From: Paraburkholderia sp. FT54
GTDB taxonomy: Bacteria; Pseudomonadota; Gammaproteobacteria; Burkholderiales; Burkholderiaceae
DNA: 64,000 bases
Assembly: GCF_031585635.1 (NCBI RefSeq)
Contig: NZ_CP134195.1
Span: 3,596,001 to 3,660,000, forward strand
Direction: 5' to 3'
Shown here one piece after another: positions 50,536-59,520 of this stretch. Under the pieces are notes generated by a model, which did no database searches, was not told where the DNA came from, and saw only the letters and a list, made by a program, of their open reading frames with translations. How positions within the stretch are numbered: the first letter of the stretch is position 1; every line of letters starts with the position of its first letter. The translations under genes and the position numbers were made by a program.

Positions 50536-50733
50536 CGACGCGGACCGACGGATTCAGCCGAAGAATCCAGTCGGCCGCGCGCGGAAAACCTTACAATCAA
50601 CTTTCGAGGACGGCGAAAAAGGCTTTAAACGGTTGATCGCAAAGCCGATTCGCCGTGCCGAGGCGCGTCAGGCCGGTGGTAGAATAACCGGCTGATTTTT
50701 TTGATCGTTTTGACTTATAACGGAGAGACCAAC

Positions 50734-51063
50734 GTGTCGTTCATTTCCAATGCCTTCGCCCAAGGCACAGCAACAGGTGGCATTGAATCGAACCTGATGA
50801 GCTTCCTGCCGCTGATCCTGATGTTCGGCGTGCTGTACTTCATCATGATTCGCCCGCAAATGAAGCGCCAGAAGGAACATCGCAACATGCTCGCCGCCAT
50901 GGCCAAGGGCGATGAAGTGGTGACGAATGGCGGCATCGTCGGCAAGGTGACCAAGGTGGGCGAGGCTTACGTCGGCGTCGAAATCTCGGAAGGCACGGAA
51001 ATCACCGTGCAAAAGGCGTCGGTCACGACGATTCTCCCGAAGGGCACGATCAAGTCGCTGTAA
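50734..51063 (+). CDS. yajC: preprotein translocase subunit YajC
   Basis: A 109-residue single-span membrane protein, partner of SecDF. A hydrophobic segment (SFLPLILMFGVLYFIMI, about residues 23-39) is followed by RPQMKRQKEHRNMLAAMAKGDEVVTNGGIVGKV, the family signature. The GTG start at 50734, six bases after GGAGAG, is chosen over the TTG eleven codons earlier. It is followed by secD after 129 bp. Confidence 0.93.
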   Translation: MSFISNAFAQGTATGGIESNLMSFLPLILMFGVLYFIMIRPQMKRQKEHRNMLAAMAKGDEVVTNGGIVGKVTKVGEAYVGVEISEGTEITVQKASVTTILPKGTIKSL

Positions 51064-51192
51064 GGCCTGCTCTCTCGCGTCCGGCGCGGCCTCGCCGGCG
51101 GTAGACTCACCACCACGGGCAGCGCACCGTGAACCGCCCGCGCTCATCGCCGGACGCATCGCTTCCAAGCCAACCTTCCCGTTGGACCACTC

Positions 51193-53256
51193 ATGAATCG
51201 TTACCCCCTCTGGAAATACGCCGTGATGCTGGTGGCTCTGGTCATCGGCCTCGTGTACACGCTGCCCAACCTGTTCGGCGAAGCGCCGGCGGTGCAGGTG
51301 TCGAGCGGCAAGGCAACGGTCAAGCTCGACTCGACCACGCTGTCGGCTGTCGAAGCCGCGCTCGCCGCGAATCAGATCAAGCCGGACGACGTCACGTTCG
51401 ACAACTCCGCGACCAACGCGAACATCCGCGTGCGTTTGCCGGACACCGACACGCAACTGCGCGTAAAGGACCTGCTGCAGAAGTCGCTGAACAGCGACCC
51501 GACCGACCCACAGTTCGTCGTGGCGCTGAATCTGCAAAGCGCGTCGCCGCGCTGGCTGACTGCCTTGCACGCGCTGCCGATGTACCTCGGTCTCGATCTG
51601 CGCGGCGGCGTTCACTTCCTGCTGCAGGTCGACATGGCCGGCGCGCTGAACAAGAAGCTCGATTCGGACGCTTCGGACGCGCGCACGCTGCTGCGTGACA
51701 AGAACATCCGCGACGGCGGCGTGAACCGCGTCAACCAGTCGGTGGTGATCAATTTCGCCGACCAGGCCACGGCGGACACCGCGTCGAAGCAGCTGAGCCG
51801 CGGCATCGCCGAACTCCAGTGGGCTTCGCAGCCCGGCCCGGACGGCGGCGTGCAACTGGTCGGCACGTTCACGCCGGAGGTGCAGAAAGCCGTGCAGGAC
51901 GCTGCGCTCAAGCAGAACATCACCACGCTGCATAACCGCGTGAACGAACTCGGCGTGGCCGAGCCGGTGATCCAGCAGCAAGGCTCGGACCGCATCGTGG
52001 TCGAACTGCCGGGCGTGCAGGACACGGCGAAGGCGAAGGACATCATCGGCCGCACGGCCACGCTCGAAGCGCGCCTCGCCGATCCGGTCAACACGCATCC
52101 GAATCCGAACGATCCGGTGCCGCCGGGCGACGAGCTGTTCACGCAAGGCAACCAGACGCCGGTGCTGCTGCGCAAGCAGATCATCTTCACGGGCGACCGG
52201 ATCATCGACGCGTCGGCGGGTTTCGACGAGCATCAACGTCCTTCCGTCAACATCCGTCTCGATTCGGCCGGCGGCCGCGCGGTGGCCAGCATCTCGCGCG
52301 ACAACATCGGCAAGCCGATGGCCATGGTGCTGTTCGAAAAGGGCAAGGGCGAAGTGCTGACGGTGGCAACGATCCAGTCGGAACTGGGCGACCGCTTCCA
52401 GATCACCGGCCAGGCCACGCCGCAAGGCGCCGCCGACCTCGCGCTGCTGCTGCGCGCCGGTTCGCTGGCCGCGCCGATGGACATCATCGAAGAACGCACG
52501 ATCGGTCCGAGCCTCGGCGCGGACAACATCAAGAAGGGCTTCCACTCGGTGGTGTGGGGCTTCGCGGCGATCGCCGTCTTCATGATCGCGTACTACATGC
52601 TGTTCGGCGTGATCTCCATGATCGGCCTGTCGGTCAACCTGCTGCTGCTGATCGCCGTGCTGTCCATGCTGCAGGCCACGCTCACCTTGCCGGGTATCGC
52701 GGCTATCGCGCTCGCGCTCGGTATGGCGATCGACGCCAACGTGCTGATCAACGAACGCGTGCGTGAAGAACTGCGCCACGGCGCGCCGCCGCAACTGGCG
52801 ATCCAGAACGGCTACGCGCACGCCTGGGCGACGATTCTCGACTCGAACGTCACCACGCTGATCGCCGGTATCGCACTGCTCGCGTTCGGCTCAGGGCCGG
52901 TGCGCGGCTTTGCGATCGTGCACTGTATCGGCATACTGACGTCGATGTTCTCGGCCGTGTTCTTCTCGCGCGGCATCGTCAACCTCTGGTACGGCGGCAA
53001 GAAGAAGCTGAAGTCGCTGGCGATCGGTCAGGTGTGGCGTCCGGAGACGGCGCCCGCAGGCTCGGCCGCTTACCTTGGCAGCGAAGACGCCGCGACCGAC
53101 ACCGCGCAGGCTGTCGCCGCGGTTGCCGCCAAGCCGTCGAAGGCCAAGGCAGCGGTCGCGCAGGCGCGGGCCGGCAAGCCGACCGTGCGCCGCCGTAACG
53201 CGCAGGGTTCGTCGAATACGACGAATACGCCGCAGAAACCGGGTTCATCCCGCTGA
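51193..53256 (+). CDS. secD: protein translocase subunit SecD
   Basis: A 687-residue RND-type subunit. One N-terminal membrane helix (AVMLVALVIGLVYTLPNLF) precedes a large periplasmic domain with GLDLRGGVHFLLQVD. Five C-terminal helices follow, including GIAAIALALGMAIDANVLINERVREEL, a SecD hallmark. The C-terminus is an Ala/Lys/Arg-rich cytoplasmic tail about 80 residues long. SecDF uses the proton gradient to pull exported proteins out of the SecYEG channel. Confidence 0.96.
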   Translation: MNRYPLWKYAVMLVALVIGLVYTLPNLFGEAPAVQVSSGKATVKLDSTTLSAVEAALAANQIKPDDVTFDNSATNANIRVRLPDTDTQLRVKDLLQKSLNSDPTDPQFVVALNLQSASPRWLTALHALPMYLGLDLRGGVHFLLQVDMAGALNKKLDSDASDARTLLRDKNIRDGGVNRVNQSVVINFADQATADTASKQLSRGIAELQWASQPGPDGGVQLVGTFTPEVQKAVQDAALKQNITTLHNRVNELGVAEPVIQQQGSDRIVVELPGVQDTAKAKDIIGRTATLEARLADPVNTHPNPNDPVPPGDELFTQGNQTPVLLRKQIIFTGDRIIDASAGFDEHQRPSVNIRLDSAGGRAVASISRDNIGKPMAMVLFEKGKGEVLTVATIQSELGDRFQITGQATPQGAADLALLLRAGSLAAPMDIIEERTIGPSLGADNIKKGFHSVVWGFAAIAVFMIAYYMLFGVISMIGLSVNLLLLIAVLSMLQATLTLPGIAAIALALGMAIDANVLINERVREELRHGAPPQLAIQNGYAHAWATILDSNVTTLIAGIALLAFGSGPVRGFAIVHCIGILTSMFSAVFFSRGIVNLWYGGKKKLKSLAIGQVWRPETAPAGSAAYLGSEDAATDTAQAVAAVAAKPSKAKAAVAQARAGKPTVRRRNAQGSSNTTNTPQKPGSSR

Positions 53257-53274
53257 GTCCCGGAGAACAAGACC

Positions 53275-54225
53275 ATGGAATTTTTCCGTTTTCGCAAAGA
53301 CATTCCGTTCATGCAGCGTGCGTTGATTTTCAACGCCATCTCGCTGCTGACGTTCCTTGCTGCTGTGTTCTTCCTGCTGCATCGCGGGCTGCATCTGTCG
53401 GTGGAGTTCACCGGCGGTACGGTGATCGAAGTGCAGTATCCGGGCGCCGCGCCGCTCGAGCCGGTGCGCGGCACGCTGGGCAAGCTCGGTTACGCCGACG
53501 CCCAGGTGCAGAACTTCGGCACCTCGCGCGACGTGCTGATCCGTCTGCCGCTCAAGCAAGGCTATACGTCCGCGCAACAGAGCGACCAGGTGATGACCGC
53601 GCTGAAGGCCGAGACGCCGCAGGTGCAACTGCAGCGTGTCGAGTTCGTCGGCCCGCAGGTGGGCAAGGAACTCGCCACCGACGGCCTGCTCGCGCTGGCC
53701 TGCGTGGTGGTCGGCATCGTGATCTACCTCTCGTTCCGCTTTGAGTGGAAGTACGCGGTGGCCGGCGTAATCGCGAACTTGCACGACGTGATCATCATTC
53801 TCGGCTTCTTCGCGTTCTTCCAGTGGGAGTTCTCGCTGTCGGTGCTGGCCGCGGTGCTGGCGGTGCTCGGCTACTCGGTGAACGAATCGGTCGTTATCTT
53901 CGACCGGATTCGTGAGACCTTCCGCCGCGAGCGCAAGCTGACCGTGATCGAAGTGATCAACCACGCGATCACCAGCACGATGTCGCGAACCATCATCACC
54001 CACGGCTGTACGCAAATGATGGTGCTGTCGATGTTCCTGTTCGGCGGCCCGACGCTGCACTACTTCGCCCTGGCGCTGACGGTCGGTATTCTGTTCGGTA
54101 TCTACTCGTCGGTGTTCGTCGCCGCGGCGCTCGCCATGTGGTTCGGCGTGAAGCGCGAAGATCTGATCAAGGACAAGAAGGAACGCACCGACGCGGACGA
54201 TCCGAACGCAGGCGCGCAAGTCTGA
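53275..54225 (+). CDS. secF: protein translocase subunit SecF
   Basis: A 316-residue partner of SecD with six membrane helices. Motifs: LSVEFTGGTVIEVQYPG after the first helix, LSFRFEWKYAVAGVIANLHD, and LGYSVNESVVIFDRIRETFR. It begins 18 bp after secD, so they are co-transcribed, and ends before a strong terminator. Confidence 0.96.
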   Translation: MEFFRFRKDIPFMQRALIFNAISLLTFLAAVFFLLHRGLHLSVEFTGGTVIEVQYPGAAPLEPVRGTLGKLGYADAQVQNFGTSRDVLIRLPLKQGYTSAQQSDQVMTALKAETPQVQLQRVEFVGPQVGKELATDGLLALACVVVGIVIYLSFRFEWKYAVAGVIANLHDVIIILGFFAFFQWEFSLSVLAAVLAVLGYSVNESVVIFDRIRETFRRERKLTVIEVINHAITSTMSRTIITHGCTQMMVLSMFLFGGPTLHYFALALTVGILFGIYSSVFVAAALAMWFGVKREDLIKDKKERTDADDPNAGAQV

Positions 54226-54256
54226 TCCTGCTGTAGCGTCAGACCTCGCAATAAAG

Positions 54257-54285
54257 AAGGCCGGTTCATCACGAACCGGCCTTTT
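54257..54285 (+). terminator. intrinsic terminator after secF
   Basis: A perfect 11-bp stem (AAGGCCGGTTC / GAACCGGCCTT) with a 5-nt loop, followed by TTTT, 31 bp past the secF stop. Confidence 0.88.
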
Positions 54286-54353
54286 GCGTTTACCGCCGCC
54301 CTTCTGCGGCGTCGCGCTGCGCTATCCCACAGCGGCAACAGGCGCTGCGCGCT

Positions 54354-55631
54354 TCAGCGAAAGCCGAGCTTGCGACGCGCCGCCATCAGCGCGACGAGGC
54401 TCACGATCGCGGCGAAGATCAAGTAGTAACTCGGTGCGGCCTTCGAACCCGTAACGCTGATCAGCCACGCGATGATAAACGGCCCGAAGCCGCCGAAGAT
54501 CGTCACGGCGATGTTATAAGCCAGCGACATGCCGGTCGTGCGCGTTTGCACCGGGAACATCTCCGAAAGCAGACCCGGCAACGCCGCGAAATACCCGGTC
54601 ATCAGAAAGCCGAACACGATCTGCATGGCGATCAACGTGCCGAAAGTCGGATGCGCGACCAGATACACGAAGGCCGGGTAGATGAGGACAAGCAGCAGCA
54701 GCGCCGACGCCAGCATGATCGTGGTGCGCCCGTGCCGGTCCGACAGATGGCCGACCAGCGGCGAGAACACCATCTGGATCACGCCGGTCAGCGCGATCGC
54801 CGCAAACGCGACCGAGGGCGCCAACCCCAACTGCTTCACGCCGAATGTCGGCATGAACAGCACCAGATACGTCGACACCGTGCCCAGCACCACCGCGCCG
54901 ATCGCAATCAGGAGGCGCAGCTTCTGGCTGGCGAAGGTATCGCGCAGCGGCGTCGTGGTCGTTTCGGCCGCGAGGAATTCGGGCGTCTCGTCGAGCTTCG
55001 TGCGGATGTACCAGGCGACTGGCCCGATCAGAAGACCAAAGAAGAACGGCACGCGCCAACCCCAGGAACCCATCTGTTCCGGCGAGAGCTTGCCGGTGAG
55101 CAGCACGCCGAAGCCGGCGGCAAGCAGCGTGGTGAGCCCCTGGCTCGCCACCTGCCAGCTCGCGAAGAAGCCGCGCCGCCCCGGCACGTGTTCCGCAAGA
55201 AAGGCGGTGGCGCTGCCGAACTCGCCGCCCGCCGAAAAGCCCTGCATCAGACGCGCCAACACGAGAATCACCGGCGCGGCGAGGCCGATGCTCTGATACG
55301 TCGGCAGGATCGCGATGATCAGCGTGCCGGCCATCATCAACAGGATCGAGAGCGTGAGCGCGGCCTTGCGGCCGGCGCGGTCGGCGTAGGCGCCGATCAC
55401 GATCGCGCCGAGCGGGCGCATGAAGAACGACACGCCGAACGTGCCGAGCGTGAGGAGCAGCGAGACCGTGTCGTTACCGGCCGGGAAAAAGAGCTTCGCG
55501 ATTATCACCGCGAAAAAACCGTACACCACCAGATCGAACCATTCCAACGCATTACCGATCGAGGCCGCGATCACCGCGCGCCACGAATTCTGCCGGCTCC
55601 CCGCCAGGCTTGCCGCCGTCGTTGCATTCAT
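54354..55631 (-). CDS. MFS transporter, metabolite:H+ symporter (MHS) family
   Basis: A 425-residue permease with twelve hydrophobic segments. The signature between helices 2 and 3 is IGAYADRAGRKAAL and the central one is QGFSAGGEFGSATAFLAEHV, typical of MHS proteins that take up organic acids or osmolytes (citrate, 2-oxoglutarate, proline, shikimate types). The substrate is not readable. ATG 55631 (MNATTAASLAGS) has a GGAG site ten bases upstream and is preferred over the ORF start at 55703. It stands alone between two terminators. Confidence 0.88.
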   Translation of the reverse strand: MNATTAASLAGSRQNSWRAVIAASIGNALEWFDLVVYGFFAVIIAKLFFPAGNDTVSLLLTLGTFGVSFFMRPLGAIVIGAYADRAGRKAALTLSILLMMAGTLIIAILPTYQSIGLAAPVILVLARLMQGFSAGGEFGSATAFLAEHVPGRRGFFASWQVASQGLTTLLAAGFGVLLTGKLSPEQMGSWGWRVPFFFGLLIGPVAWYIRTKLDETPEFLAAETTTTPLRDTFASQKLRLLIAIGAVVLGTVSTYLVLFMPTFGVKQLGLAPSVAFAAIALTGVIQMVFSPLVGHLSDRHGRTTIMLASALLLLVLIYPAFVYLVAHPTFGTLIAMQIVFGFLMTGYFAALPGLLSEMFPVQTRTTGMSLAYNIAVTIFGGFGPFIIAWLISVTGSKAAPSYYLIFAAIVSLVALMAARRKLGFR

Positions 55632-55811
55632 GCAGATCTCCAAATCGCGCGAAATATTATTCATGTTGGCTGGACGCCTGAATGCCTGACTGGATGCGCG
55701 CACAACCAGTACAGTGCCTGCGCTCTATGTACCCGAAAAATTAAACCAACGCGAGTGCGAAATTGCGCCGTGCCGCCGCATAAGGCTTCCGGCGTTCCAG
55801 ACGGCCAATAA

Positions 55812-55848
55812 AAAACCGCTTCGTCGCGAAGGCGAACGAAGCGGTTTT
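55812..55848. terminator. terminator between the yceI genes and the MFS gene
   Basis: A perfect 13-bp stem (AAAACCGCTTCGT / ACGAAGCGGTTTT) with an 11-nt loop, 63 bp past the yceI stop on the minus strand. A- and T-rich ends suggest it acts in both directions. Confidence 0.82.
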
Positions 55849-55910
55849 CTGTTGCGGTGCAGCGGCCGCGCGATTCAATGCCTAAGGCTCAAGAAGCGCA
55901 TTTAAAGCGC

Positions 55911-56492
55911 TTATTGCTTGATGCCCTCAGTTTGAATATGCAGCTTGGTATCCATACTGAAGCCATATTTGGCACCGAAATCCATGCCGTAATCGGCGCG
56001 GCTGAAATGCGCGCTCGCTTCCACGCCGCACACTTCGCGCTTGAGCATCGGATGCTGCATGCACTTGAACGACTCGATCTTCAGATTCAGCGGCTTGGTG
56101 ACGCCGTGCATCGTCAGGCTGCCGACCACTTCGACCGGTTTGTCGCCGTCGAACTTGATGTCGGTGCCCTTGTAAGTCGCCGACGGATATTTGGCGACGT
56201 CGAAGAACTCGTTCGACTTCAGATGCTCGTCGAGCTTGCCGTTGCCCGTGTCGATCGACGCCGGATCGACCGTCACGTCGACGGTGCCGGTTTTGGCCGC
56301 GCGGTCGAGCGTGACCGTGCCGGAGCTCCTGGTGAACTTGCCGCGCCACACCGAGAGGCCGCCGAAGTGATCCGCCTCGAAGCTCGGATACGTGTGGGTC
56401 GGGTCGAGCTGATAGGTATCGGCGGCCGCAAACGCGCCGAACGAGCAAGAAGAAGCCAGCGCGCCGACGGCGATCAACATGGATGTTTTCAA
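55911..56492 (-). CDS. YceI-family periplasmic lipid-binding-like protein (first copy)
   Basis: A 193-residue protein with an N-terminal signal peptide ([21 protein letters not shown], cleavage near residue 23) and a lipocalin-like beta-barrel. Motifs: [39 protein letters not shown] and [14 protein letters not shown]. Family members bind isoprenoid quinone-like lipids, and a cytochrome b561 partner is encoded upstream in the same run. It is the last of three genes on this strand, 55 bp after the second copy. Confidence 0.9.
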   Translation of the reverse strand: MKTSMLIAVGALASSCSFGAFAAADTYQLDPTHTYPSFEADHFGGLSVWRGKFTRSSGTVTLDRAAKTGTVDVTVDPASIDTGNGKLDEHLKSNEFFDVAKYPSATYKGTDIKFDGDKPVEVVGSLTMHGVTKPLNLKIESFKCMQHPMLKREVCGVEASAHFSRADYGMDFGAKYGFSMDTKLHIQTEGIKQ

Positions 56493-56547
56493 TTCACGCT
56501 CCTAGGGTTCTTGAAAAAACTGCCGCGCCCGAACGGCGCGGCAAACG

Positions 56548-57111
56548 TCACTTGCGTGCTGCAACGATATGAAACTTGATGACCACCTCGTCGGCGACCA
56601 CCGAGGTGTCTTTCCATTCGCCGGTGCCGATGTCGAATTGCGAGCGCTTGATCGGCAATGAACCGTCGAAGGTTTGTACGGCGCCCTGCTGGGACACCGT
56701 GACCGGCACCACCACCGTCTGCGATTTGCCCTTGATGGTCAGCTTGCCGGTCACCTTGAACTGGTTGCCGCCGGCCGGCGCGATCGCGCTCGAGACGAAG
56801 GTGGCGGTCGGATACGTCTTCGCATCGAACCAATCCTTGCCGCGCACCTGGTCGTTGTAGCTTTCGTCGCCGAGATCGTAGCTGGCCGCGTCGATGCTGA
56901 GCTGCGCGGTGCCGTCGGCCGGTTTTGCCGGGTCGAACTTGACCTGCGCGGTGAATTTACCGAACTTGCCTTCCACCGGCACGTTCATCTGCTTGGACGT
57001 GGCTGTCACCGAACTCTTCGCGACGTCGACTTGCGCCATGGCGCTGCCGGCCATCGTCAGCGAGGCCGCGACAAAAGCGGCGAGCATGTAGCGATAAAAC
57101 GAGACCTTCAT
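56548..57111 (-). CDS. YceI-family periplasmic protein (second copy)
   Basis: A 187-residue secreted protein. The signal peptide (YRYMLAAFVAASLTMAGSAMA) is followed by a YceI barrel with KDWFDAKTYPTATFVSS, GKLTIKGKSQTVVVPVTV and a C-terminal VVADEVVIKFHIVA. It diverges strongly from the neighbouring copy, so the pair is an old duplication or two acquired paralogues. The start at 57111 follows the b561 stop by 8 bp; the longer ORF overlapping the b561 gene is a shadow. Confidence 0.9.
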   Translation of the reverse strand: MKVSFYRYMLAAFVAASLTMAGSAMAQVDVAKSSVTATSKQMNVPVEGKFGKFTAQVKFDPAKPADGTAQLSIDAASYDLGDESYNDQVRGKDWFDAKTYPTATFVSSAIAPAGGNQFKVTGKLTIKGKSQTVVVPVTVSQQGAVQTFDGSLPIKRSQFDIGTGEWKDTSVVADEVVIKFHIVAARK

Positions 57112-57119
57112 GATTGTCC

Positions 57120-57680
57120 TTATTTGAGGAAAGGGAGCATGCGCGAGAGCAGGCCGTCGCGATCCAGCCATTGATGCTTGAGCGCGGCCGCGACGTGCAA
57201 CGCGACCAGCACGAGCAGGGTGTAATTCAGCGCGATATGCACGTTCTTCAGGAGCTCCTTGAGATGCGGATCCGGCGCGATCAAGCGCGGCAGCGGAAGC
57301 AGCCCGAGGTACACCACCGGCACATTGGCCGCCGAGCTGTACAGATAGCCGGAGGCGGGAATCGCGATCATCAGCACGTACAGCAGCAGATGCACGAGAT
57401 GCGCGGCACCGCGCTGCCAGACCGGCATGCGGCGCGGCATGACGGGGGCCGCGTGCGTGGCGCGCCACAGAATGCGCAGGACGGCGAGCGCGAACACCGT
57501 CACGCCGATCCATTTGTGCCACGAGAAATACTTCAGCTTGGTGGGCGTGAAGCCCGGGATATCGGTCATCACCCAGCCGAGCGCGAAGCCGCACACGATC
57601 AGCAACGCGATCAACCAATGCAAGGCGATGGCAGTCCGCGTGTACGACTCCCGGCTGCCGAATGAAGGATTGAGTGCCAT
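57120..57680 (-). CDS. cytochrome b561-family diheme membrane protein
   Basis: A 186-residue protein with four membrane helices carrying the His ligands: TAIALHWLIALLI, YFSWHKWIGVTV, HLVHLLLYVLMIAIPASGYLYS and LNYTLLVLVALHVAAALKHQ. It is of the CybB type that can pass electrons between quinol and periplasmic partners. ATG 57680 is preferred to the TTG three codons earlier. The 402-bp gap upstream to pqiA contains only a perfect 9-bp hairpin (57738-57758) and no gene I can support. Confidence 0.9.
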   Translation of the reverse strand: MALNPSFGSRESYTRTAIALHWLIALLIVCGFALGWVMTDIPGFTPTKLKYFSWHKWIGVTVFALAVLRILWRATHAAPVMPRRMPVWQRGAAHLVHLLLYVLMIAIPASGYLYSSAANVPVVYLGLLPLPRLIAPDPHLKELLKNVHIALNYTLLVLVALHVAAALKHQWLDRDGLLSRMLPFLK

Positions 57681-57737
57681 GACAGTCAACGCAAGCTAAG
57701 AGAGGTTAACGGCGCAACCCGCCCTGCTATTCCAGGT

Positions 57738-57758
57738 GCCGATGCGCAGCGCATCGGC
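57738..57758. other. hairpin upstream of the b561 gene
   Basis: A perfect 9-bp stem GCCGATGCG / CGCATCGGC with a CAG loop, in the divergent gap between the b561 gene and pqiA. It has no T-run and may be an operator or chance. Confidence 0.3.
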
Positions 57759-58082
57759 GCGTACGATCGAACCATGCCTGCTGCGGGACGCGCCAAGGCG
57801 GCCATGCTACCCCAATCGGAACAAACTGGCTGCGGCCCTCCGCGGTGCCGCGTACCGGCCGCTCCAGCGCACATGGCGCCCGCATTGAACAATTGGGGAC
57901 GGAGGCTGTCAGAATCCATGTAGGATCAACCATGGCGACGGCCACCTCGGCTCCCCGTCCGGCCTCGGTGCAACGGCCGTGCGACGGCCGGGCGCGTTTT
58001 GGTACTATTGCTCCACCTTTTTATCAGACCTGCCATAGAACGGGCATTGCACGCTTCCCCTCACACCGCCGGCCTTTGCCCT

Positions 58083-58862
58083 ATGGAACATGACAATCTG
58101 ATCGCGTGCCATGAATGCGATACGCTGTTCCACAAGCCGCGGCTTGTCGGACGCACGGTCGCGCGCTGTCCGCGCTGCGGCGCGACGCTCTATCGCGGCG
58201 TGTCCCGCAAGCTCGACGCCATCAGCGCCATGACGCTGGGCGCGTTGATCACTTTCCTGATCGCGCAGGGCTTCCCGATCGTCGAACTGGAAACCAGCGG
58301 CATCACCTCGCAGACCACGCTGTTCGGCGCGCTCGTCGCGCTGTGGGGCGAGGAGATGCAGATCGTCGCGATCATGGTGTTCTGCTCGACCATTCTGTTT
58401 CCGCTGACTGAGCTCGTCGCGCTGCTCTACGTGTTGATCCCACTGCGCGCGGGTTACGTGCCGCCCGCCTTCAATCAGGTGCTGCGCGCCATTCAGTTCG
58501 TGCGCCCGTGGGGCATGATCGAAGTGTTCATGCTCGGCGTGCTGATCACGATCGTGAAGATGGTGAGCCTCGCGCGCGTGATTCCCGAAGCGGCGCTGTT
58601 CGCGTTCGGCGTGCTGACGCTGATGTTCGCGGTGGTAGTCACGTTCGATCCGCGCATTCTGTGGGACCTCGCCGACGAACTCGGCGCCCGCAACCAGCGG
58701 CCGCTGCCGCGCACCTCCGCCGATAGCGCGGCGGCCGCCGTCAGTTCGGTCGCCGGGCCGCCCGCGCCGCCCGAAGTGGACACCGCGGCGGCGCCCGATG
58801 TGCGGAGCGCCGCGCCGTCCGACTTGCCGCCGGCCGTGCCGCCGGTGCCACGTCGAGGATGA
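58083..58862 (+). CDS. PqiA-like membrane protein, first half
   Basis: A 259-residue protein with one PqiA domain. The N-terminal zinc-ribbon-like motif is CHECDTLFHK followed by CPRCGATLY, then four membrane helices (for example AMTLGALITFLIAQGFPIVEL, AIMVFCSTILFPLTELVALLYVL). The C-terminal 60 residues are Pro/Ala-rich and disordered. PqiA proteins work with PqiB and PqiC in lipid transport across the envelope. ATG 58083 (MEHDNLIACHEC) is chosen over the 28-codon longer ORF. Confidence 0.9.
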   Translation: MEHDNLIACHECDTLFHKPRLVGRTVARCPRCGATLYRGVSRKLDAISAMTLGALITFLIAQGFPIVELETSGITSQTTLFGALVALWGEEMQIVAIMVFCSTILFPLTELVALLYVLIPLRAGYVPPAFNQVLRAIQFVRPWGMIEVFMLGVLITIVKMVSLARVIPEAALFAFGVLTLMFAVVVTFDPRILWDLADELGARNQRPLPRTSADSAAAAVSSVAGPPAPPEVDTAAAPDVRSAAPSDLPPAVPPVPRRG

Positions 58863-58869
58863 GCACGCC

Positions 58870-59520
58870 ATGAAATACGTCACCGCGAAACGCTCGGGCC
58901 TGCTCAGCTGCCATGCGTGCGGACGCGTCGAGCCGCGCATCCGCTCCGTCACGCCGCAGCACTGCGCACGGTGCGGCTCGCGCCTGCACTCGCGCAACCC
59001 CGACAGCCTGATGCGCACCTGGGCGCTGCTGATCGCCGCGGCGCTGCTGTATATTCCCGCGAATCTGCTGCCGGTGATGCACACCTCGTCGCTGCTCGGT
59101 TCCGAAGACGACACCATCATGAGCGGCGTCGTCTATTTCTGGACCTCGGGCGACTGGCCGCTCGCGGTGATCGTGTTCATCGCCAGCATCATGGTGCCGA
59201 TGCTCAAGCTGAGCGTGCTGGTGCTGCTCACCGTCACGGCGCAGCGCCGCTCGCGCTGGCGGCCCGACCAGCGCACCACGCTTTACCGGATGGTCGAACG
59301 GATCGGCCGCTGGTCGATGCTCGACGTGTTCGTCGTCACGCTGACCGTCGCGCTGGTGCGCTTCAAATCGCTTGCCGTCATCACGGCCGGCCCCGGCGCG
59401 ATCGCCTTCGGCTCGGTGGTGATTCTGACCATGATGGCTTCCATGCAATTCGATCCACGACTCATCTGGGACCCCGTGGACGGCAGCACCCAAAAACCTC
59501 AGGATCTCAAACATGACTAG
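58870..59520 (+). CDS. PqiA-like membrane protein, second half
   Basis: A 216-residue protein with a second PqiA domain, 7 bp after the first. The zinc-ribbon-like motif is CHACGRVEPR followed by CARCGSRLH, then four helices including ALLIAAALLYIPANLLPVM and VFIASIMVPMLKLSVLVLL. In E. coli one PqiA chain contains both domains; here two genes encode them. It overlaps pqiB by 8 bp. Confidence 0.9.
   Translation: MKYVTAKRSGLLSCHACGRVEPRIRSVTPQHCARCGSRLHSRNPDSLMRTWALLIAAALLYIPANLLPVMHTSSLLGSEDDTIMSGVVYFWTSGDWPLAVIVFIASIMVPMLKLSVLVLLTVTAQRRSRWRPDQRTTLYRMVERIGRWSMLDVFVVTLTVALVRFKSLAVITAGPGAIAFGSVVILTMMASMQFDPRLIWDPVDGSTQKPQDLKHD

Noticed and set aside
57686..57945. Minus-strand ORFs in the b561-pqiA gap
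   Set aside because: Two overlapping frames of similar length, no ribosome site, no recognisable domain; treated as non-coding.
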